DNA of 55,317 nucleotides, taken from contig CALCPD010000026.1 of NCBI GenBank assembly GCA_937897875.1, positions 1 to 55,317 on the forward strand, given 5' to 3'. This document shows positions 47,616-55,317 of this stretch, in pieces. The DNA comes from an uncultured Nitrosopumilaceae archaeon (GTDB lineage: Archaea; Thermoproteota; Nitrososphaeria; Nitrososphaerales; Nitrosopumilaceae). Every line of letters begins with the position of its first letter. Positions within the stretch are counted from its first letter, which is position 1. Below the pieces are notes generated by a model, which did no database searches, was not told where the DNA came from, and saw nothing but the letters and a program-made list of their open reading frames with translations. The position numbers and the translations under genes were made by a program.

Positions 47616-48845
47616 GTGCATAATAGAAAAGTTGTGAAGGTACTCACATTAGATGACTTTGATCTAAAGGGTAAGACAGTATTTGTAAGAATGGACATGA
47701 ATTGTCCAATCGATCCAGAAACAGGTGAAATTTTAGGTAATAAAAGAATCGAAGAAGCCATTGAAACATTAGAATCACTAAAAAATGCCAAAGTAGTGAT
47801 AGCATCTCACCAAGGAAGAGTTGGAAATAATGAATATACAGGGATGAACAAACATGCAGAAGTTCTCGAAAAATTAATGGGTAGAAAAATAAAATATGTT
47901 GAAGATACTATTGGAGAAGCAGCACAAAATGCAATTAAAAATTTAGAAGATGGAGAAATATTGCTTTTAGATAATCTCAGATTATGTGCTGAAGAAAATT
48001 ATGAATTTACACCAGAAAATGCGGGAAAAACAATCATGGTTTCAAGACTATCAAAATTATTTGATCTTTGTGTATTAGACTCATTTCCAAGTGCACATAG
48101 ATCACATCCATCCATCGTAGGATTTACACAAGTGTTACCAGCATGTGCAGGAAGAATAGTAGAAAGAGAAGTGAAAAATCTAGATGAAATAATGACAGTT
48201 GCAAAAGCACCACACGTAATAATTCTAGGAGGTTCAAAAGTACCAGACAGGTTAGAAGCAATCAAATTATTAATTCAAAATGGACGTGCAGACCATGTTT
48301 TACTGACAGGATTAATTGGAAATGTGTTTATGCGTGCTCAAGCCAGAATCAAATCACCATTAGGAATTAAAAATGAAGATGAAGTCGTTGCAAAAGCTCA
48401 TTCGTTAATTGGAGATTATCCAGATGTTTTTGCAACTCCAGTAGATATTGCAATCGATAAAGATGGGGAAAGAGTTGAAATGGATGTTAGAGAGATTGGT
48501 AAGGAGGATAAAATTTTTGATTTAGGTCCTAAAACAATTGAATATTATTCAAAATTAATTTCAGGTGCAGGAACAGTATTCATTAGTGGTCCTGCAGGAT
48601 TTTTTGAAAAAGAGAATTTCAAATACGGTACAACACAAATGCTTACAGCAGTTGCAAATTCAATGGCAACAACAATAGTAAGTGGAGGACATTTAACAAC
48701 AGCATTAAAACAACAAGGATTAGCAAATAAAATTAATCACATTAGTACAGCAGGTGGGGCATTAGTACTTTATCTAACTGGAGACAAACTTCCAATGATA
48801 AAATCACTAGAAGATGCAGCGATAAAATATAAATCTAAAAAGTAG
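47616..48845 (+). CDS. pgk: Phosphoglycerate kinase
   Basis: VFVRMDMNCPID; IASHQGRVG; LGGSKVPDRLEAI; VSGGHLTTAL. Confidence 0.96.
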   Translation: MHNRKVVKVLTLDDFDLKGKTVFVRMDMNCPIDPETGEILGNKRIEEAIETLESLKNAKVVIASHQGRVGNNEYTGMNKHAEVLEKLMGRKIKYVEDTIGEAAQNAIKNLEDGEILLLDNLRLCAEENYEFTPENAGKTIMVSRLSKLFDLCVLDSFPSAHRSHPSIVGFTQVLPACAGRIVEREVKNLDEIMTVAKAPHVIILGGSKVPDRLEAIKLLIQNGRADHVLLTGLIGNVFMRAQARIKSPLGIKNEDEVVAKAHSLIGDYPDVFATPVDIAIDKDGERVEMDVREIGKEDKIFDLGPKTIEYYSKLISGAGTVFISGPAGFFEKENFKYGTTQMLTAVANSMATTIVSGGHLTTALKQQGLANKINHISTAGGALVLYLTGDKLPMIKSLEDAAIKYKSKK

Positions 48846-49182
48846 ATTTACACGAGGAGTTTGGACAAATTCGTTCTTCAGAGGTTCCAAGAAAAATATC
48901 ATGATTACAAGAATTACATTGGAATTTCTCAACAGGATCAAATAATTTTAAAAATATAGTTGTAAAATTTTGGGCAATACTTCTCACTAAACCCGACTCA
49001 CATATGTCGTTGAATAAAGATTCAGTATCATCAATTATCCAAGAAGGATCGATGTCACCTTCAGATTTTAAAATTTCAAAAATATCATCATTAGTAAATT
49101 TTGTATTGACATCATTAAATTTTTCAAAAATTATTTTTCTAATTTGTAATTCAAGAGGAATAGATGGTGTAAAATCACTCAT
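48835..49182 (-). CDS. Hypothetical protein with C-terminal zinc ribbon
   Basis: CNSCNHDIFLGTSEERICPNSSC. Confidence 0.65.
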   Translation of the reverse strand: MSDFTPSIPLELQIRKIIFEKFNDVNTKFTNDDIFEILKSEGDIDPSWIIDDTESLFNDICESGLVRSIAQNFTTIFLKLFDPVEKFQCNSCNHDIFLGTSEERICPNSSCKSTF

Positions 49183-49183
49183 A

Positions 49184-49627
49184 CTAATACAGATTCTCTG
49201 CCTCTGTTTTTAGCTTATCTATACCCTCAGTATTTTCAAGATGAGAGCCAAGATAGGTATACAATGCAGATTTCAAAACCTTAAGAGATAACAAAGCACA
49301 TTTTATTCTAACAGCCTGTAAATGTTCAAGACCTAATTCACTTAAGATATCATTCTTTTCGATTTTCTTAACATCGTCAAGGGATTTTCCTTTGGTGATT
49401 TCAGTTAGAACTGAAGTGCAAGCCATACAAATTGCGCAGCCCTTTCCATGAAATTTAATATCGGTTACTTTATGATCATCGATTTTCATATCAATATCAA
49501 TACTATCCCCACACAAAGGATTGGAATCATGAAATGTGACATCATGATCTTCAATTTCACCATAATTAATTGGGTTTCTAGAATAATCAACTATCATTTC
49601 ATGATAGATGTCGGTCCCACTACTCAT
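49184..49627 (-). CDS. sufU: SufU/IscU-family Fe-S scaffold/transfer protein
   Basis: NPLCGDSIDI; FHGKGCAICMACTSVL; next to sufS. Confidence 0.92.
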   Translation of the reverse strand: MSSGTDIYHEMIVDYSRNPINYGEIEDHDVTFHDSNPLCGDSIDIDMKIDDHKVTDIKFHGKGCAICMACTSVLTEITKGKSLDDVKKIEKNDILSELGLEHLQAVRIKCALLSLKVLKSALYTYLGSHLENTEGIDKLKTEAENLY

Positions 49628-50868
49628 AACTTAAACACCTTGGCCACTATATTTAATGAATCGATTAAAGCATCAACATCTTTTTTTGTATTATAAATAT
49701 AGAAACTAGCTCTAGACGTAGCTGCAACATTAAGGCGTTCCATTAATACTTGAGCACAATGATGACCAGAACGTAATGAAATTCCTTCCTTATCAATAAT
49801 ATCAGCAACATCGTGAGGATGCACATCTGCAAAATTAAATGAAATAACACCACCACGTTTTGTAATATCTTTAGTTCCATAGATTTGAAGTCCAGGGATT
49901 TTTGCAAATTTCTCCATAGCATATGTAGTTAATTCAATTTCATGTTGTCTAACATTATCCATTCCAATTTTTGTAAGATAGTCAATTGCAGCTCCAAATC
50001 CTATAACATCTGCAATGTTTGGCGTACCTGCCTCAAATTTGTAAGGTAAATCATTCCAAGTTGTTTCATACTTGTGAACTTCACGAATCATATCGCCTCC
50101 ACCATGAAATGGGCTCATTGTTTGTAATACAGATTTCCTAACCCACAAAATACCAATTCCAGTTGGAGCCAACATTTTATGCCCAGAAAATGCAAAGAAA
50201 TCACATCCAAGGGTATCAAGATCAACTTTCATGTGGGGTACTGCCTGGGCACCATCTATCAAAGTAAGAACTCCTGCAGCCTTACATTTTGCAATAATTT
50301 TTTCAGCATCAGTAATGGTTCCAAGAACATTAGACATTAAACTGAAAGTTACAAGTTTGACTTTTCCAGTTGCAAGATATTTATCAAGATCATCTAAATT
50401 TAATTCTCCATCATCGTTCATTCCAATATATTCTAATTTTGCACGTTTTTCTTGTGTAAGTAATTGCCAAGGTACAATGTTACTATGATGTTCATATTCA
50501 GTAGTTACAATTATGTCACCTTCATTGATATGAGGTCTTCCCCATGCATATGCAACTAAATTAATTGCTTCAGTTGTTCCTCTAACAAAAATTAATTCTT
50601 GTCGATTTTTGACATTTACAAAATTTGCAATTTTATCTCTGGCAGCTTCATATGCCTCAGTAGATTCTTCAGCAAGAGCATAAACTGCACGATGAATATT
50701 TGCATTATGATTTTGATAATAATCAGTAATAGCATCAATTACTTGATTTGGTTTTTGAGTTGTTGATGCATTATCTAAGTAAACAAGACGTTTGTTATCT
50801 CTAACAGTTCTTTTTAAGATAGGAAAATCATTTCTAAGATTTTCAAAAGAGGATTCAGTACTTTGCAA
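49624..50868 (-). CDS. sufS: Cysteine desulfurase SufS
   Basis: VYLDNASTTQKPNQVIDAI; FSGHKMLAPTGIGILW; RSGHHCAQ. Confidence 0.96.
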   Translation of the reverse strand: MQSTESSFENLRNDFPILKRTVRDNKRLVYLDNASTTQKPNQVIDAITDYYQNHNANIHRAVYALAEESTEAYEAARDKIANFVNVKNRQELIFVRGTTEAINLVAYAWGRPHINEGDIIVTTEYEHHSNIVPWQLLTQEKRAKLEYIGMNDDGELNLDDLDKYLATGKVKLVTFSLMSNVLGTITDAEKIIAKCKAAGVLTLIDGAQAVPHMKVDLDTLGCDFFAFSGHKMLAPTGIGILWVRKSVLQTMSPFHGGGDMIREVHKYETTWNDLPYKFEAGTPNIADVIGFGAAIDYLTKIGMDNVRQHEIELTTYAMEKFAKIPGLQIYGTKDITKRGGVISFNFADVHPHDVADIIDKEGISLRSGHHCAQVLMERLNVAATSRASFYIYNTKKDVDALIDSLNIVAKVFKL

Positions 50869-50871
50869 TTT

Positions 50872-51189
50872 TTAGACCTCCACAAAGATTTCGTTATTAT
50901 CAATTTTTACTGGATACACATTAAGAGCAGTTTCAGCAGGTAGATTATTGGGTTTACCATTAACGAGATTAAAAACAGAAAGATGTAATGGGCATCTAAC
51001 ACCTTCTTCACTAAGAAAACCAGTAGAAAGATCTGCATCTGCATGAGTACAAATTAAGTCAGTTGCATGAATTGTATCATCAATATTTGCTATCAATAAT
51101 TTTCTACCATCTTTAACAAATCCAAAAAGCTCACCTTTCTTTACTTGATCCAAACTGCATGCCTTAATCCATTCAGACAAAAGAATCAC
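50872..51189 (-). CDS. Rieske-type [2Fe-2S] ferredoxin
   Basis: CTHADADLSTGFLSEEGVRCPLHLSVFNL (CxH...CxxH). Confidence 0.92.
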   Translation of the reverse strand: MILLSEWIKACSLDQVKKGELFGFVKDGRKLLIANIDDTIHATDLICTHADADLSTGFLSEEGVRCPLHLSVFNLVNGKPNNLPAETALNVYPVKIDNNEIFVEV

Positions 51190-52586
51190 CTATACTTGTA
51201 GTGTTGTTCGATTTCAGAATTTTCATCATAACGGGTTTCTTCAATTTCAACAAACTTTGCTAGTTCTTCATCTGTATTTATACTGAGTTCGCGATTATCC
51301 CATTTTGATTCAATGAGATATGCAATCCAGGCTCTAACTTGGAAAGACATCTTTCTTGAAAGTGGTTCTAAGAAACCTTCAACAATAGTTCTTTCAGCTT
51401 CTTCATGACTTAAACACCTAGTTTTTAGATAGAAAATTTGCTCTTCATCAATTTGTGCAACAGATGCTGAGTGAGTTGCCTTTACATCATTAGTAAATAT
51501 CTCCAATCCAGGAATTGCATCAGATTTAGCATCTTTATCTAAAAGAATTGAACGTCCAGATAAGAAAGAATTTGATTTAGAAGCATTTTCTTTAATTCTA
51601 ATCATACCCTTGAAAAGAGATTTAGATTTATTTCTAAGAATAGATTTTTCAACTACACGTCCTTCAGTGGATGGACTTTCATGATTTACGTTAGTTTGAA
51701 TATCAAATGATTGTTCATTATTTCCAAAAATTACTTCAGAATCATTTGATGATGCACCAGTGCCATTAAGAAAATATTCAATTTTATATCGAGACAACAT
51801 GGAACCAAATAATCCAGAATACCAATTTACTTTTGCATCTTGTCCTAAGTCAGTACGTTTAGTTGAGAAAGTAACAGCATTTTGATCGAGCATCTGTAAA
51901 GTAGTTACATCCAATTGAGCATTAGCACCAACATTAGTATTCATTAATTCAAGGTATGCTTGTTGAGTTTGAATATTTGGAGAGTATAATTCTTGAACAA
52001 TGGTAGATTTACTGCTTTCATCTGCAAAAATTATATTTCTAGATATTGTAGAATGTCCATCTTCAGATAAGCAAGTCAAAAAGTGGATTGTTTGTTCTAA
52101 AATTAAATTACGTGGTATGTGTATGAATATTCCAGAATTAAAAGCAGCATTATTCAAAGCAGTGAATCTATCATCTTTAGAATTTGATGCTTCCAATGCT
52201 TTTTTTACTAATTCAGGATTATTTTGAATTGCATCAGAGATTGAAGAGATTACAAGTCCTTTAGATTTTAATTCATCAGGTAAATTGATTCTGTGGATAT
52301 TTGTGCCAATCTGAATTATACAAATTTCATTTTCTAGTTCACCTAATCTTTTTTGAAGAAAAGATGGAATTGTTTCAGTTGTTGTTGTAGAAAGAGATAC
52401 TTTTTCAGGATCCATTTTTTTGGCATCAGTGTATTTATTGTATAAGGGAGAAGTTTCTATCGGAAGATCCTCATAAACAGATAATGAATTCTTACGATAA
52501 TCTTTAAGCCATTCAGGCTCATTTCTAGATGAAGAAATCTCATCAATATGAGCAGTATTTAATTTTGAAAGAATTTCTTGAGACAT
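51186..52586 (-). CDS. sufD: SufD-family Fe-S assembly protein
   Basis: LFKGMIRIKENASKSNSFLSGRSILLDKDAKSDAIPGLEI; ATHSASVAQIDEEQIFYLKTRCLSHEEAE. Confidence 0.92.
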   Translation of the reverse strand: MSQEILSKLNTAHIDEISSSRNEPEWLKDYRKNSLSVYEDLPIETSPLYNKYTDAKKMDPEKVSLSTTTTETIPSFLQKRLGELENEICIIQIGTNIHRINLPDELKSKGLVISSISDAIQNNPELVKKALEASNSKDDRFTALNNAAFNSGIFIHIPRNLILEQTIHFLTCLSEDGHSTISRNIIFADESSKSTIVQELYSPNIQTQQAYLELMNTNVGANAQLDVTTLQMLDQNAVTFSTKRTDLGQDAKVNWYSGLFGSMLSRYKIEYFLNGTGASSNDSEVIFGNNEQSFDIQTNVNHESPSTEGRVVEKSILRNKSKSLFKGMIRIKENASKSNSFLSGRSILLDKDAKSDAIPGLEIFTNDVKATHSASVAQIDEEQIFYLKTRCLSHEEAERTIVEGFLEPLSRKMSFQVRAWIAYLIESKWDNRELSINTDEELAKFVEIEETRYDENSEIEQHYKYR

Positions 52587-52611
52587 GATTAATCAAACAT
52601 AGGTTGGGATA

Positions 52612-54021
52612 TTATCCCACAGAGTCATCCATTTCTAATTTAATGAGTCTGTTTAATTCAACTGCATATTCCATTGGGAGTTCTTTTGTAAATGGTTCCA
52701 TAAATCCATTAACGATTAGAGACAATGCATCTTCTTCACTAAATCCTCTAGACATAAGATAGAAAATTTGATCATCTCCAATTTTTCCAACTGTAGCTTC
52801 GTGAGTGATTGTTGCATCTTCTTGATCAATTACCATGTATGGATATGTATCAGTTTTTGAAGTATCATCTAACAATAAAGCATCACATCTAACAGTAGAT
52901 TTTACATTTGTAGCACCTTTTGCAACATTTAACATTCCCCGATAAGTTGAACGTCCATCCATTCTACTAACAGATTTGGATGTAACTTTTGAAGTTGTAT
53001 TTGGGGCAAGATGTACCATTTTTGCACCAGTATCTTGATGTTGTCCTTTACCTGCAAATGCAATAGATAGTGTTTCACCATATGCTCTTTCGCCCATAAG
53101 ATAAACACCAGGATATTTCATGGTTAATTTACTTCCAATGTTTCCATCAATCCATTCAACGGTTGCACCTTCATATGCATAAGCACGTTTTGTTACAAGG
53201 TTGTAAACATCAGAACTCCAATTTTGAATTGTAGTGTATCTTAATTTTGCATCTTTGTGTGCAACCAATTCTACAACAGCAGAATGAAGGGATTCAGAAG
53301 AATAAACAGGAGCAGTACAACCTTCGATGTAATGTACTTCTGCACCTTCATCAACAATGATTAATGTTCTTTCAAATTGACCTATATTTTCAGCATTAAT
53401 TCTAAAGTAAGCTTGTAAAGGCATGTCAATATGTACACCCGGTGGAACATAGATGAATGAACCGCCACTCCATACTGCACTGTTTAATGCTGCAAATTTG
53501 TTATCCTCTGGAGGAATAATTTTACCAAAGTATTTTTTGAATAATTCAGGATGATCAATTAAAGCTTGATCTGTATCTAAGAACAAAACACCTTGTTTTG
53601 CTAAATCTTCTCTTAAACTGTGATAAACAACTTCAGATTCGTATTGTGCACCAACACCTGCCAAAAATTTCTTTTCAGCTTCAGGAATACCAAGTTTGTC
53701 AAAAGTTTTTTTGACATTATCTGGAACATCATCCCAATTTTTTTCTGTTTTATCAGATGCTTTAGCATAATAGTAAATATTTTGGAAATCAATAGTACTG
53801 AGATCACCACCCCAAGTTGGCATTGGTTTTTTCATAAAGATTTCAAAAGAACGTAATCTAAAATCAAGCATCCATTGTGGTTCTTTTTTCATTTTACTAA
53901 TTTCAATTACAGTTTCCTTAGAGAGTCCTTTCTTACTAAGATGAACATACATTTCTGTAGAATCTTTAAAATCATATTTTGTATAATCAATATCCAGGTT
54001 CTCAGTTGCCATGATTGACAT
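52612..54021 (-). CDS. sufB: Fe-S assembly scaffold SufB
   Basis: [60 protein letters not shown]; start may be ATG 54012. Confidence 0.95.
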   Translation of the reverse strand: MSIMATENLDIDYTKYDFKDSTEMYVHLSKKGLSKETVIEISKMKKEPQWMLDFRLRSFEIFMKKPMPTWGGDLSTIDFQNIYYYAKASDKTEKNWDDVPDNVKKTFDKLGIPEAEKKFLAGVGAQYESEVVYHSLREDLAKQGVLFLDTDQALIDHPELFKKYFGKIIPPEDNKFAALNSAVWSGGSFIYVPPGVHIDMPLQAYFRINAENIGQFERTLIIVDEGAEVHYIEGCTAPVYSSESLHSAVVELVAHKDAKLRYTTIQNWSSDVYNLVTKRAYAYEGATVEWIDGNIGSKLTMKYPGVYLMGERAYGETLSIAFAGKGQHQDTGAKMVHLAPNTTSKVTSKSVSRMDGRSTYRGMLNVAKGATNVKSTVRCDALLLDDTSKTDTYPYMVIDQEDATITHEATVGKIGDDQIFYLMSRGFSEEDALSLIVNGFMEPFTKELPMEYAVELNRLIKLEMDDSVG

Positions 54022-54088
54022 AACTGCGTTATACTATTAATACATGAGGAAAAATAGGTAGAGCTAAATAGCTTAAGCTAAATTTAGA

Positions 54089-54898
54089 CTAGATCGTAGT
54101 TAAAGTAGTCTTCATGGCATCAAATGCACCTGCAACAGTATGAACTTCTGCAACAGTATTTTTTACATTAAATTTCTTTAACTCATCTGAAGTAAATGGA
54201 CCAATGGAAACAACAGATAATTTTGCAAGGTTGTCAAGCAATACATTTTCAGCATAATCTTTAGACATTATTTCAAAAAAACCCCTAACAGATGATGCAC
54301 TAGTAAATACAACACCATCAACTTTATTTTGAGAAAATAATTCCCTAAATCCATTCCATTGAGTTGTATCTCTAAAAGCACAAACATCATACAGATGAAT
54401 TTCTAAAACATCAATTCCAATTTTAGAAAGTAGTTCTTTTAGAAAAGGAGTAGAAGCTCCACTACGAGGAACAATAACTTTTTTTCCGACTGCATTAAGT
54501 TTAGTAAATTCTTCACCAACACCAACTGAAGAATAAGTTGTTGGTTGATGATTGACTTTAATTCCTTCAGCCTCAAGAGTAAGAGAAGTTTTAGGTCCTA
54601 CAGACATGACAGTGGTGTTTGCAACTGCTAATTGTAATTTTTCAAGTTTTCCTAATTGTTTTGCAGTATCAAATAATAATTTGACAGCTTTTGAGCTCAT
54701 AAAAACAGAATAATCAGGATTGTATTTACTAACAGACTCTAAAAATTCATCAACAATTTTTTCACCTTTACTAACTAATTCAATTGTAGGAAGTGCAATT
54801 GGAGTTGCATCATTTTCTTTTGCAAGTGAAATAAATTCTGAAGCATCGTCTTTTGAACGGGTAATTGCAATATTTTTACCACTAAGCATTATTTCCAC
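54089..54898 (-). CDS. hemD: Uroporphyrinogen-III synthase
   Basis: GKNIAITRSKDDASEF; DGVVFTSASSVRGFFEIM; followed upstream by SUMT. Confidence 0.88.
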   Translation of the reverse strand: MEIMLSGKNIAITRSKDDASEFISLAKENDATPIALPTIELVSKGEKIVDEFLESVSKYNPDYSVFMSSKAVKLLFDTAKQLGKLEKLQLAVANTTVMSVGPKTSLTLEAEGIKVNHQPTTYSSVGVGEEFTKLNAVGKKVIVPRSGASTPFLKELLSKIGIDVLEIHLYDVCAFRDTTQWNGFRELFSQNKVDGVVFTSASSVRGFFEIMSKDYAENVLLDNLAKLSVVSIGPFTSDELKKFNVKNTVAEVHTVAGAFDAMKTTLTTI

Positions 54899-55317
54899 CC
54901 AATAACATCAGATAAATCAACTACCTTACCAATAATGATATTTGTAGGTGGAATTATTTTATTTTCTTTAACTTTTTTTGCAATATTTGTAACATTACCT
55001 TTAATCATTTTTTGTTGAGGAGTTGTTCCATTTTGAATAACAGCAACAGGAGTTTTTTTATCCATTCCACCTGCTATCAGCTGCTTACAAATTACATCAA
55101 TTCTAGATAAGCCCATCATGATTACAATTGTATCTACAGATTTTGCAAGATTTTTCCATTTAACAATTTCTTGTTTCTTTTCAGGATCTTCATGCCCTGT
55201 AACAAAAACAACTGATGATGCAAATTTTCTATGAGTTAAAGGAATTCCAGCATATGTTGCAGAACCAATTCCAGATGTAATTCCGGGTACAATTTCATAT
55301 TTTACTTTATGTTCTTT
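54889..55317 (-). CDS. cobA: Uroporphyrin-III C-methyltransferase (SUMT), N-terminus beyond right edge
   Basis: Frame stays open past the listed ORF: KEHKVKYEIVPGITSGIGSATYAGIPLTHRKFASSVVFVTGHE...TIVIMMGLSRI...PVAVIQNGTTPQQK. Confidence 0.92.
   Translation of the reverse strand, partial: KEHKVKYEIVPGITSGIGSATYAGIPLTHRKFASSVVFVTGHEDPEKKQEIVKWKNLAKSVDTIVIMMGLSRIDVICKQLIAGGMDKKTPVAVIQNGTTPQQKMIKGNVTNIAKKVKENKIIPPTNIIIGKVVDLSDVIGWK

Overview
AT-rich, gene-dense archaeal chromosome segment. The gene content and protein sequences (shikimate operon with archaeal AroA'/AroB', aIF5A, aIF1A, Gar1, SRP19, S8e, TFB, Pus10, A-type ATPase subunit C, ScpAB, cold-shock protein) look like an ammonia-oxidising thaumarchaeon of the Nitrosopumilus type. 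I assigned this by recognition, not by a database search. Main blocks, left to right: two PA-rich repeat-protein paralogs; UbiD and MqnC (menaquinone/futalosine-type); a nearly complete aromatic amino acid operon with a chorismate mutase-aminotransferase fusion; thiC and thiDN; sugar-nucleotide genes including a GNA1-like acetyltransferase; an information-processing block; sufC and a Cld/HemQ-family protein; tetrapyrrole genes (fused AhbA-AhbB-like siroheme decarboxylase, precorrin-2 dehydrogenase, hemA, hemB, and later hemD and SUMT); pgk; and a sufU-sufS-Rieske-sufD-sufB cluster. Two tRNA genes appear to carry introns. I saw no CRISPR array, prophage, transposon or rRNA. The best leads are: (i) a possible hybrid heme pathway in which a HemQ/ChdC-like protein follows the Ahb siroheme route; (ii) several unlisted microproteins, including a single C2H2 zinc finger and a 32-aa basic peptide; (iii) a coiled-coil protein with a histone-H1-like AKRKPAKKT tail; (iv) a tRNA-Leu with a very short intron that can form a competing anticodon stem.
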